Shown piece by piece: positions 7,301 to 14,445 of a stretch of DNA of 24,020 nt. The stretch lies in contig JASLBZ010000192.1 in the NCBI GenBank assembly GCA_030146285.1, positions 1 through 24,020 of the forward strand. Direction: 5' to 3'. Source of the DNA: Neisseriaceae bacterium (lineage in GTDB: Bacteria > Pseudomonadota > Gammaproteobacteria > Burkholderiales > Neisseriaceae). The notes beneath the pieces are model-generated. The model was not told the DNA's origin. It made no database searches and saw only the letters and a list, made by a program, of their open reading frames with translations. A program made the translations under genes and the position numbers. The number at the start of each line of letters is the position of its first letter. Within the stretch, counting starts at the first letter, position 1.

Positions 7301-8614
7301 ATGACAATTAATTACGATCACTTTTGGATGCCATTTACCAATAACCGCGCTTACAAAGCCAACCCACGCGTTTTGGTTGGTGCCAAAGGCATGTATTTCC
7401 AAGACAACACAGGTCGCGATATTTTGGATTGTACGTCAGGTTTGTGGTGTGTGAATGCAGGTCATGGACATCCAAAAATTGCGGAAGCCGTTACCAAGCA
7501 ATTGGCTGTGCTAGATTATGCTCCTTGCTTTGGCATGGGACACGATAAAGCATTTGAAGCAGCAGAAGCTTTGGCGAACATGGCACCAGCTGGTTTTGAC
7601 CGTGTGTTCTTTACTGGTTCAGGTTCTGAGTCTGCAGACACGGCATTGAAAATTGCCTTGTCTTACCACAAAGCCCGTGGTGAAGGACAACGTAGCATGT
7701 TCATTGGCCGTGAAAAAGGCTACCATGGCGTGAACTTCGGTGGTACTTCTGTGGGCGGTATTGGTGGCAACATGAAGCCATTCAATAATTTGCTACAACA
7801 TGTTGAACACATGCGCAGCACCTACGATTTAGAGCACAATGCTTTTTCTCGTGGTTTGCCTGATTACGGTTCACACTTTGCCGATGATTTAGAAAACCGT
7901 ATTTTTGCTTTGCGTGACCCTAAAACCGTTGCTGCTGTGATTGTTGAACCGATGAGCGGCTCAGCCGGTGTGATTGTGCCACCTAAAGGTTATTTACAAC
8001 GCTTGCGTGATATTTGTGATCGTCACGGCATCTTGTTGATTTTTGATGAAGTGATTACAGGTTTTGGTCGTACTGGCGGTGACTGGGCAACCAACACCAT
8101 GGGTGTGAAGCCTGATTTGATTACGTGTGCCAAAGGCCTAACCAACGGTACGGTACCAATGGGTGCTGTGTTAGCTACCAAAGCCATTTACGATACAGTG
8201 AATGCAGCTGCGCCAGAAACAGCGATTGAATTGCCACATGGCTATACTTATTCAGCCCATCCTTTGGCTTGTGCTGCTGCGATTGCCACTTTGGATGTGT
8301 ACAAATCAGAAGGCTTGTTTGAACGTTCTGCTCAATTGTCACAACAATTTGAAGATGCTGCGCATTCATTAAAAGGTTTGCCAAACGTAAAAGACATTCG
8401 TAATATTGGCTTGGTGGCTGGTGTTGAGTTTGAATGCAAAGAGGGTGTTGTGGGCCGTCGTGCCAGCGAAATCAGCACAAAATGCTGGGAGGCGGGTATT
8501 TTGGCACGCGTCACTGGTGATACCATCGCGATTGCACCACCGATGGTGATTAAAGAAGAAGAGATTGACCGCATCTTTACTACCATTGGTGACGTGGCAA
8601 AACAACTTGCGTAA
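7301..8614 (+). CDS. Omega-amino acid:pyruvate aminotransferase (class III, beta-alanine--pyruvate type)
   Basis: PLP-dependent cytoplasmic transaminase of 437 residues that moves the amino group of beta-alanine or another omega-amino acid to pyruvate, giving alanine and malonate semialdehyde (or the matching aldehyde). The class III features are complete: cofactor phosphate motif GSGSES (106-111), aspartate D249 in LLIFDEVITGFGRTG, and Schiff-base lysine K278 in CAKGLTNGTVPMGAV. The N-terminal FWMPFTNNRAYKANPR is typical of the beta-alanine:pyruvate branch rather than the ornithine or DAPA enzymes. The start follows GGAGAG with a 6-base gap. It is transcribed away from a MocR regulator across an operator-like repeat and closed by a terminator. 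The nearby M20 amidohydrolase could supply beta-alanine. The enzyme class is certain; the natural amine donor is not. Confidence 0.92.
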   Translation: MTINYDHFWMPFTNNRAYKANPRVLVGAKGMYFQDNTGRDILDCTSGLWCVNAGHGHPKIAEAVTKQLAVLDYAPCFGMGHDKAFEAAEALANMAPAGFDRVFFTGSGSESADTALKIALSYHKARGEGQRSMFIGREKGYHGVNFGGTSVGGIGGNMKPFNNLLQHVEHMRSTYDLEHNAFSRGLPDYGSHFADDLENRIFALRDPKTVAAVIVEPMSGSAGVIVPPKGYLQRLRDICDRHGILLIFDEVITGFGRTGGDWATNTMGVKPDLITCAKGLTNGTVPMGAVLATKAIYDTVNAAAPETAIELPHGYTYSAHPLACAAAIATLDVYKSEGLFERSAQLSQQFEDAAHSLKGLPNVKDIRNIGLVAGVEFECKEGVVGRRASEISTKCWEAGILARVTGDTIAIAPPMVIKEEEIDRIFTTIGDVAKQLA

Positions 8615-8632
8615 CAGTAAAATATGATGTGT

Positions 8633-8660
8633 AAAAAGCGACCAAAATGGTCGCTTTTTT
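8633..8660. terminator. Bidirectional intrinsic terminator
   Basis: Stem AAAAAGCGACC / GGTCGCTTTTT around an AAAAT loop, with T runs on both strands. It serves the aminotransferase (+) and the convergent YfbU-family gene (-). Confidence 0.92.
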
Positions 8661-8670
8661 GATGGGTGTT

Positions 8671-9195
8671 TTATATGGAAATGAGCCCAATCATGCCTTC
8701 TTTTGACAAACGCTTAATGTGTGGGGACTGGGCTTTGATTTGATTAAACAGCTCTAACATGCGCAAATAGCGTGGCAAGCGCAAACCTTCAATATTCAGA
8801 TACTCATGGTCGCGCAGCTGTTTATAGTATTCGATATTGTACAAATACGATTGCTCTAGTGCATAGTAATCGGGTTCATCTGTGGGGCTAAAACCATGAA
8901 ATACAAAAGGTTGACCGTCGTTGAATACCAAAAATTCTGCTTTTTCTGAATCTGTTAAATGGCGGTATGAATCGCACAGCATCAAACACATGTCCAAAAT
9001 GTCCGTGACCAGCTTGGATTTTGGCATGCCATATTTGCGAATGCTTTCAAGAAAAATATCCCAGTCAATATTCCAATGTTCATCATTGAGCAACATTTGA
9101 TCAATTAAATTGTAATTTAAAATGCGCTCATCTTTTTCTTTGGCGATATCGCTTAGCATTAACATCATCAATTTTTCAGCAGGACTTAAGTGCAT
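8671..9195 (-). CDS. YfbU family protein
   Basis: A 174-residue soluble protein that resembles the YfbU family: the N-terminal LSPAEKLMMLMLSDIAK, the central VTDILDMCLMLCDSYRHL (about residues 63-80), and the FHGFSPTDEPDYYA segment near 99-112, where YfbU proteins have an F-x-GF-D motif, followed by a C-terminal RYLRMLELF (about 142-150). The family is helical and its molecular role is unsettled; it has no signal peptide or membrane segment. The start has only a weak GAG upstream. A possible promoter lies immediately upstream (-10 TATAAT on the minus strand at 9229-9234). It ends at the shared terminator facing the aminotransferase. The family call rests on motif resemblance recalled by eye, so I hold it as probable rather than certain. 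Confidence 0.7.
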   Translation of the reverse strand: MHLSPAEKLMMLMLSDIAKEKDERILNYNLIDQMLLNDEHWNIDWDIFLESIRKYGMPKSKLVTDILDMCLMLCDSYRHLTDSEKAEFLVFNDGQPFVFHGFSPTDEPDYYALEQSYLYNIEYYKQLRDHEYLNIEGLRLPRYLRMLELFNQIKAQSPHIKRLSKEGMIGLISI

Positions 9196-9228
9196 GTTTT
9201 GCTCAAATATAAGATAGGAAATATTGAT

Positions 9229-9255
9229 ATTATATCCAATAGCGGCTGTTGTCTA
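9229..9255 (-). promoter_or_regulatory. Candidate promoter of the YfbU-family gene
   Basis: On the minus strand, TAGACA (9250-9255), a 15-base spacer and a consensus TATAAT (9229-9234). The -10 is strong; the spacer is short. Confidence 0.4.
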
Positions 9256-9331
9256 AATTTGTTTGGCATATGCTAAAGTGATTGTTGTTAATATGATTAA
9301 GCACCTGTTTTGGTTTTGTTCATTTGCCCAC

Positions 9332-9360
9332 AAAAAAGCAGCCTATCGTTCAGGCTGCCT
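9332..9360 (-). terminator. Terminator of the M20 amidohydrolase gene, built on a DNA uptake sequence
   Basis: On the minus strand GCAGCCT-GAACGAT-AGGCTGC forms a 7-bp stem followed by six T residues (9332-9337). The 5' arm is part of an uptake sequence, an arrangement well known in Neisseria terminators. Confidence 0.85.
9349..9360 (-). repeat. DNA uptake sequence copy 3
   Basis: Exact AGGCAGCCTGAA on the minus strand, forming one arm of the terminator hairpin. Confidence 0.8.
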
Positions 9361-9377
9361 AGGGTTGTTCATGGGTT

Positions 9378-10595
9378 TTATGGTAATTGGTCAATTTTGA
9401 TGATGGTTTTTAACAAGACCATAGTGCCTTTTTCAAGCTGCTCTGGTGAAGCGTATTCGGCTGGATTGTGGCTAATGCCATTTAAACAAGGAATAAAAAT
9501 CATGGTGGTTGGGCAAACCTTGGCCAAAGAAATGGCGTCATGACCTGCACCGCTGATGATGTCTTGATGGCTGTAACCGAGTTCTTTTGCGGACTCTCTT
9601 ACCATGTCGATGTATTGGGGGTAGAAAGGTTGTGGTGGGCTATACCACACATCGCTTAGCTCATATGTGACGCCACGCTCTTGGCAAATATTTTGCAAAA
9701 TGGCATGCATGCGGTTTTTGATGTGCTCCAAACCTGAGGCCTCAAAATGACGGATATCCACCGTGGCGCTTATGCGTTTCATAATGGTGTTGTAAGAGCG
9801 ATTGCTGGAGTGAACTTTACCAATGGTGATGTTGGCCAATGGATTGTAATCCATCACCATTGTTTCCGCTTGCTTTGCAAATTCACTAAAGGCAAACAAA
9901 GGGTCGTGGCGCAGAGGCATGGGGGTGGTGCCTGCGTGTGCAGGTTGCCCATCAATGACCAAATCAAACCAAATAATGCCTTGACCGCCGGTTACCACAC
10001 CGATGTCCATGTGGTTGTTTTCTAAAATAGGGCCTTGTTCAATGTGTGCTTCAATATAGGCAATTGGATAAGGGCGATTGCTCTCACGGCGATTTTTAGG
10101 TAAATCCAATAACTCACTGCCCACACTGATGCCATGTTGATCGACTTGTGCCAATGCTTCACTTAAAGGCAATAAATGGCAATACACAGCAGAGCCTAGC
10201 ATGGCAGGTGAAAAACGAGCACCTTCTTCATTGGTCCAAACCGCAATGGTAATGGTGTGCTTAGGTTGAATACCATGTTCTTTTAAGGTGCGAACCGTTT
10301 CTAGCGCGGCCAATACACCAAAAATACCATCATAATTGCCACCATTTGGTTGCGTGTCCAAATGGCTGCCCATCATGATTTCGGTTTCGTTTTGACCTGG
10401 GAAGGTTGCAAACAGATTGCCGATGTCGTCATAAATGACCTGACCGCCACTTTGAATTACCCATTGACTAAAAAGAGCACGACCTTGCTTGTCTTCTGGA
10501 CTCAATGCTAAACGGCAAAAGCCGCCTTCTGGTGTGCCGCCGATACCAGCAATCTCATTAAAAGTGCTCATTAAACGATTCAGATTAATCTGCAT
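9378..10595 (-). CDS. M20-family N-carbamoyl-amino-acid amidohydrolase (beta-ureidopropionase / HyuC / AllC group)
   Basis: Cytoplasmic two-metal hydrolase of 405 residues that removes a carbamoyl (ureido) group, releasing the amino acid, CO2 and ammonia. The metal ligands are all present: H78 in GSHLDTQPNGGNYDG, D89 in the same loop, E124 next to the catalytic base in TNEEGARF, H184 in EAHIEQGP and H376 in ISHNPAEY. The lid domain carries GQPAHAGTTPM (216-226) and GAGHDA (349-354), typical of the amidase/hydantoinase subgroup rather than of M20 peptidases. The start is supported by AAGGGA on the minus strand (10603-10608). Members act on N-carbamoyl-L-amino acids, beta-ureidopropionate or allantoate and cannot be told apart by eye. 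An omega-aminotransferase 0.8 kb away favours beta-ureidopropionate, but they are not in one operon. Confidence 0.88.
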   Translation of the reverse strand: MQINLNRLMSTFNEIAGIGGTPEGGFCRLALSPEDKQGRALFSQWVIQSGGQVIYDDIGNLFATFPGQNETEIMMGSHLDTQPNGGNYDGIFGVLAALETVRTLKEHGIQPKHTITIAVWTNEEGARFSPAMLGSAVYCHLLPLSEALAQVDQHGISVGSELLDLPKNRRESNRPYPIAYIEAHIEQGPILENNHMDIGVVTGGQGIIWFDLVIDGQPAHAGTTPMPLRHDPLFAFSEFAKQAETMVMDYNPLANITIGKVHSSNRSYNTIMKRISATVDIRHFEASGLEHIKNRMHAILQNICQERGVTYELSDVWYSPPQPFYPQYIDMVRESAKELGYSHQDIISGAGHDAISLAKVCPTTMIFIPCLNGISHNPAEYASPEQLEKGTMVLLKTIIKIDQLP

Positions 10596-10803
10596 GGCTA
10601 TTTCCCTTGATAGTTATTGTCATGGGCTTATTTTTGACCAAGGCAGCCAAACGTTCAATTAATGTTTTTTAATGTTCTGTATTAGTAAAAGTAAAGTCAG
10701 GCAAGGCGGCCTTGTAAATCATTAAGATGTGTTGATTCGATGTGGTTTATTCCCGAGTATCAACACTTTGTTATCTGCTTACAAACACGGTTGGTGATTC
10801 AAA

Positions 10804-11085
10804 CTACGGTGCAAGTGCCAACAAAAAAGCATCAATCATTTGCTGTAAAGCTTCAGCGACTTGCTTTTCATTTTTGACATCAATATCAGTACATTCTGTT
10901 TGGTGAAGGCGATATTTGTGTTCATCTGCCTCGCAAAATAATTTAGACAAAGCATCCATGATGGCTTTTTGTTCAGGCGTGGCTTTTTTTGCCTCTAAAA
11001 TAACCTTTTGGCGAATGGGCATCGCCGCAATATTTTCGAACCATTCAATGGTGGCATTTTTTTGTTGGCGAGTACACGGGCGCAT
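10804..11085 (-). CDS. Small protein of unknown function (93 aa)
   Basis: I do not recognise it. The frame opens further upstream, but the minus-strand AGGAAA at 11090-11095 sits close before the ATG at 11085, making a 93-residue product that starts MRPCTRQQKN. It is predicted to be mostly helical, with no signal peptide or membrane segment and two cysteines beyond C4 (in KLFCEAD and HQTECTD). The central part, KVILEAKKATPEQKAIMDAL, looks like an amphipathic helix. It stands alone, 208 bases before the amidohydrolase start on the same strand; that gap holds only a minor CAAGG/CCTTG hairpin. Coding is likely because of the good ribosome binding site and ordinary codon use, but function is unknown. 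Confidence 0.65.
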   Translation of the reverse strand: MRPCTRQQKNATIEWFENIAAMPIRQKVILEAKKATPEQKAIMDALSKLFCEADEHKYRLHQTECTDIDVKNEKQVAEALQQMIDAFLLALAP

Positions 11086-11117
11086 GTGGTTTCCTGAAGA
11101 TGGGGATAAAATAAAGC

Positions 11118-11243
11118 ATGATTTACGCCAATATAGCATTTTTTGTGTTGTTTTTTAATAGTACATTGACATGGTTTCTTGGCATAAACGCCAAAAACGC
11201 GTGGTTTGGTTTTTGGCTGTGCTGTGCACTTGGAGCTGTTTGA
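11118..11243 (+). CDS. Possible small membrane protein (41 aa)
   Basis: ATG-to-TGA frame of 41 codons, very hydrophobic and rich in Phe and Trp: MIYANIAFFVLFFNSTLTWF followed by a short NAKNAW turn and a second hydrophobic segment, GFWLCCALGAV. This could be a two-segment membrane hairpin. The GGGGAT upstream is about 12 bases from the ATG, further than usual, so translation is uncertain. It is divergent from the 93-residue unknown. Confidence 0.3.
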   Translation: MIYANIAFFVLFFNSTLTWFLGINAKNAWFGFWLCCALGAV

Positions 11244-11364
11244 TTGTTGCGATGCAGCAACGCATTGGATTTTAAAATGAAAAAATATTTAATTAACTTG
11301 CTAATGAGTTTGTAAGCTTGTATAAACGAAGCGCAAATATTTATCAACTTATTGGATTGTTATC

Positions 11365-11478
11365 ATGATGCGCAAATTCATTGCCCAAGATGCTTATGTA
11401 CGAGTATTCACTGTCGCCATTGCTATTATGCTGTTGGTGCCATTGGTATGCGTGGGTAAGTTTGCTGTGGGAGTTTAA
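11365..11478 (+). CDS. Possible single-pass small membrane protein (37 aa)
   Basis: ATG-to-TAA frame of 37 codons: a positively charged start (MMRKFIAQDAYVR) followed by one hydrophobic segment, VFTVAIAIMLLVPLVCVG. That layout fits a bitopic small membrane protein. The ribosome binding site is poor (GGATTG). It is followed 55 bases later by a strong terminator, which gives some support for a transcript on this strand, although that terminator also serves the opposite gene. Confidence 0.35.
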   Translation: MMRKFIAQDAYVRVFTVAIAIMLLVPLVCVGKFAVGV

Positions 11479-11533
11479 AGTTTGGCTTTATAACAATAAT
11501 GATTGAGAAAATAAGAGAACAATAAAGCAAGAC

Positions 11534-11562
11534 AAAAAAGAAGCCAATAGGCTTCTTTTTTT
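11534..11562. terminator. Bidirectional intrinsic terminator
   Basis: 12-bp stem AAAAAAGAAGCC / GGCTTCTTTTTT with an AATA loop. It terminates the Nudix-like gene on the minus strand and any plus-strand transcript through the 37-codon frame. Confidence 0.9.
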
Positions 11563-11591
11563 GCTGGTGCGTATTGTGTAGTTTGCTTGTT

Positions 11592-11999
11592 CTAAAAGAA
11601 ATCGTTTTCCAATTGCTCAAAAACCAATAACACAACCGGTGTTAAATGCTTTTCTTCTTGGTATTCTTCAAAAGAGAAGTATTGAGCATCGCCAATATCT
11701 TGATTGGCATTGACGGTGTCGCCATCTAAGTCATACAAATAACATTTTTGCGTGATTTGTGTGTCCGTGTCATGGGTTAAAGGTGCTTGAACATCGCAAT
11801 AATACTCTAAACGGTCTAAATTGATGTCCAAATCCAACGCTTTTTTGATGTCTTGGATTAATGTTTCTTCTGCTGTGTCACCATTGTCAATTTGACCACC
11901 AGGTAAATTCCAAAGCAACGTGCGATTGCACTGGCTAAGTAATAAGCGATTGTCGCGTAACACAATCAAACCAGCACGAGAAATAGGGGTGTTTGCCAT
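11592..11999 (-). CDS. Nudix-fold protein with degenerate Nudix box
   Basis: A 135-residue Nudix-domain protein. The fold is clear from ISRAGLIVLRDNRLLLSQCN, then LWNLPGGQIDNGDTAEETL. The catalytic signature, however, is broken: where active enzymes read R-E-x-x-E-E-x-G, this reads Q-D-I-K-K-A-L-D, so the metal-binding glutamates and the glycine are absent. It may therefore bind a nucleotide or act as a sensor rather than hydrolyse. I place the start at ATG 11999 because the domain begins a few residues later; the frame continues upstream with possible starts at 12059 (ATG) and 12089 (TTG), and none has a convincing ribosome binding site. It is divergent from a two-component system and shares its intergenic region. 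Confidence 0.75.
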   Translation of the reverse strand: MANTPISRAGLIVLRDNRLLLSQCNRTLLWNLPGGQIDNGDTAEETLIQDIKKALDLDINLDRLEYYCDVQAPLTHDTDTQITQKCYLYDLDGDTVNANQDIGDAQYFSFEEYQEEKHLTPVVLLVFEQLENDFF

Positions 12000-12102
12000 C
12001 TTAAATTCTAAAAAACCAATGAATGGCTGAATTTTAACACTCTTGCGTGATATCTTCATTAATCTGAGGTAATAAAGTATTTGCAACACATGAATATGAC
12101 TA

Positions 12103-12111
12103 TGCTATAAA
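12103..12111 (+). promoter_or_regulatory. Extended -10 promoter of the two-component operon
   Basis: TGC followed by TATAAA forms an extended -10 element (12103-12111). A possible -35 TTGCAA at 12081-12086 is 19 bases from the hexamer, a loose spacing. Confidence 0.45.
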
Positions 12112-12145
12112 ATACATAGGCTACTTAATGCGGTGAAAGAAAAAG

Positions 12146-12820
12146 ATGAAAATATTGCTTGTAGAAGATGATGCATCTTTGGGAAAAACCATTGAAGAAT
12201 GGTTGTTAATGGACAGCTATGTTGTGGATTGGGTCAATGATGGCATCTTGGCAGATACGGCATTGATGACACAAAAATACGATTGTGTGTTGCTGGATCG
12301 TGGATTGCCTGGTCTGACAGGGGATGTATTGTTAAAAAAAATCCGCCAAGCGCATAATTTGGTGCCAGTATTGATGATTACTGCACAAGATACCCTGCAA
12401 GATAAAATCAACGGTTTGGACTTGGGGGCAGATGATTATCTGGTTAAGCCTTTTGATTTAGAAGAGCTTTCTGCCAGATTGCGTGTGATTAGCCGACGTC
12501 TGGCAGACTCAGGCAGCCAAGTTTTGCAATATGGGCATGTGAGTTTGGATTTGGATGAAAAAATGGCCAAACAAAACGGCCAAAATGTTGTGTTGACCTC
12601 AAAAGAATTTCATATTTTGTGGGCTTTGATGATGCAGCCTAAGCAGGTGTTGACCCGGCAACAATTGGAAGACAAGTTATACAGCTGGGGTGCTGAGATT
12701 GAAAGCAATGCCGTTGAAGTGCACATCCATCATTTGCGTAAAAAATTGGGCAGTGGTTTTATTCGCACCATTCGCAATTTAGGCTATACCTTACACCAAC
12801 CGAATGATGGTGCACAATGA
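12146..12820 (+). CDS. OmpR-class response regulator (QseB/PmrA-like)
   Basis: A 224-residue regulator: receiver domain at about residues 1-115 and winged-helix DNA-binding domain at about 125-220. Receiver residues are complete: acidic pair D8-D9, phosphoacceptor D51 in VLLDRGLPG, T79 in MITA and K101 in YLVKPFDLEE. An arginine follows D51 where most relatives have leucine. The output domain has the expected LTSKEFHILWALM and the wing ending FIRTIRNLGYTL. The gene overlaps the sensor kinase by four bases (ATGA), so the pair is translationally coupled. By overall type it belongs with QseB/PmrA regulators, which often act on envelope or membrane genes; nothing here identifies its stimulus. The ribosome binding site is weak (GTGAAAGA). 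Confidence 0.92.
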   Translation: MKILLVEDDASLGKTIEEWLLMDSYVVDWVNDGILADTALMTQKYDCVLLDRGLPGLTGDVLLKKIRQAHNLVPVLMITAQDTLQDKINGLDLGADDYLVKPFDLEELSARLRVISRRLADSGSQVLQYGHVSLDLDEKMAKQNGQNVVLTSKEFHILWALMMQPKQVLTRQQLEDKLYSWGAEIESNAVEVHIHHLRKKLGSGFIRTIRNLGYTLHQPNDGAQ

Positions 12821-14226
12821 ATACGGACGAACCCAACAAACCCAGTAAACCCAAACGCAGTATCTCATTTCGATTGTTGCTTTTGCTAAGCATTGTGGGT
12901 GTGACCGTGGTTTTTTGGGCCATCAGTGTGGGAGTCATGATGCTGGTGGCTTGGAAAGAAACCAATAAAACATACGATGCAGGTCTACGCGAGTCTGCTA
13001 TTTTATTGTTTCGCATGGCTGAGCAGCAAGAAAATTTAAAACCACGACTTAAAGCACATCGTAAATGCAATAACCAATTGCAAGCTGAGCGCCAATATTA
13101 TCAAGTGATTCGTAACAATCAAGTCATCATGCATTCACGCAAAGGCAGCCGCGTGCCATTCATCACCAATTTTGAAGGTGAGAAAAACCATGGTTTTCAA
13201 AATGTCATGATTGCTGGGCATGAGTGGCGTGTTTTTGTGGTGAAATCCAAAGACAGTGATATCGAAATTCAGGTGGCCCAGTCCATAGAGCAGCGTGGTG
13301 TTCTGCTGAAAACCATGATGTTGCAAATCGGCAATAAAGCTTTAATTTTGCTCATTTTATTTGTTGTCATCAGTACCTTGGTTGTGTATGCATTGCTAAA
13401 ACCGCTCAATCGCATTGCCAAAGAAGTATTGGCAAAAAATCCCAACAATCTCACCGTCTTACCCAATGTATATCGCACCACAGAGCTAAAAGCCATTGTC
13501 AGCTCTGTAAACCAATTGTTGGAAAATTTAAGCAAAGCACTGACTTCAGAGCGTCAATTTACGGCCAATGCCGCCCATGAATTGCGAACGCACTTGGCCC
13601 GATTGGACATGAAAGTGCAGCTATTGCAACGCAAGCAGCCTGAATTAAAAGAAACATTGGCGGATATTCGCACTGAAATTCAACAGTACACCAAGATTGT
13701 GGCCAATTTGCTAATGCTTTCTCGCTTGGATCCAATGGCTGAAAACCACGAACAACAACAGCAGTTTAGTGCCGTGAACATTGCGGATGTTGTTCAGCAA
13801 AGCATGCAGCAATTGGATATCGGTGCACAAGCCAAAGGCATTGCTTGGGAGTTAAGAGTAGACGATCAAAAGACCACCATTAAGGCCAGTGCGGAACTGT
13901 TGGGAATCATGGTTTACAATATTTTGGACAATGCCATTAAGTATTGCCCACAAGGCAGTGTCGTGCAAATTGACATCAAAGACCGCCAAGACGATGTATT
14001 GTTGATTATCAGTGACAATGGCTTTGGGGTAAGTGAAGAGCAATTGAGTCATTTGCAGCAACGCTTTTACCGTGTTTTAGGAACCCATGTGACAGGCAGT
14101 GGTTTGGGTTTGTCAATTGTCTCGCAAATCGCCAAAGTTCTTGATGCTCACATGCAAATCACTTCAGGGGAGGGTGAAAAGGGATTGCGATACCAATTTG
14201 TATTTGTGAAAAATACAGAAATTTAA
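12817..14226 (+). CDS. Sensor histidine kinase (QseC/PmrB-like)
   Basis: Inner-membrane kinase of 469 residues. It has a first membrane segment at about 19-45, a periplasmic sensor at about 46-172, a second membrane segment at about 173-194, a linker, a dimerisation/phosphoacceptor domain around H254 and an ATPase domain at about 355-465. N-box asparagines are in NILDNAIKY (368-376), the G1 box is D400-NGFG and the G2 box is GSGLGLSI (427-434). The H-box reads AAHELRTHLARL: the proline five residues after the histidine, nearly invariant in HELRTPL, is a histidine (codon CAC). The periplasmic domain shows no family I recognise. It is the cognate partner of the overlapping response regulator. 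It carries a one-mismatch uptake-sequence copy at 13633-13644. Confidence 0.92.
   Translation: MNTDEPNKPSKPKRSISFRLLLLLSIVGVTVVFWAISVGVMMLVAWKETNKTYDAGLRESAILLFRMAEQQENLKPRLKAHRKCNNQLQAERQYYQVIRNNQVIMHSRKGSRVPFITNFEGEKNHGFQNVMIAGHEWRVFVVKSKDSDIEIQVAQSIEQRGVLLKTMMLQIGNKALILLILFVVISTLVVYALLKPLNRIAKEVLAKNPNNLTVLPNVYRTTELKAIVSSVNQLLENLSKALTSERQFTANAAHELRTHLARLDMKVQLLQRKQPELKETLADIRTEIQQYTKIVANLLMLSRLDPMAENHEQQQQFSAVNIADVVQQSMQQLDIGAQAKGIAWELRVDDQKTTIKASAELLGIMVYNILDNAIKYCPQGSVVQIDIKDRQDDVLLIISDNGFGVSEEQLSHLQQRFYRVLGTHVTGSGLGLSIVSQIAKVLDAHMQITSGEGEKGLRYQFVFVKNTEI
13633..13644 (+). repeat. Near-match DNA uptake sequence (11/12)
   Basis: AAGCAGCCTGAA differs from the exact word only at the second base. 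Another 11/12 match on the minus strand is at 2162-2173 in the RpiR gene. Confidence 0.45.
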
Positions 14227-14291
14227 CATATGCTAATGTTTTAATCGGAATTGTTTGTGAGCGTTAATTGATTAAAGGCATGAAAAAAAAT

Positions 14292-14320
14292 TTCAAAGTA
14301 ATGATAAAAGTTATTATAAT
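14292..14320 (+). promoter_or_regulatory. Candidate promoter of gltS
   Basis: Consensus -10 TATAAT (14315-14320) with TTCAAA at 14292-14297 and a 17-base spacer. It implies that gltS is transcribed independently of the kinase gene. Confidence 0.55.
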
Positions 14321-14445
14321 ATGCCGTTTTGGAATGAATAAAGCAGTAAACAACTTAGTTTGATTTATTTAATAAATCGGTTTTTATCAATTTTAAATCG
14401 CGTGTCTTAAGAATAATAATAAACAGAGCCGATGAAGGAGTTAGT

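Noticed and set aside
10702..10714. CAAGG/CCTTG hairpin upstream of the amidohydrolase
   Set aside because: Five-base arms and a 3-base loop with no T tail; expected by chance.
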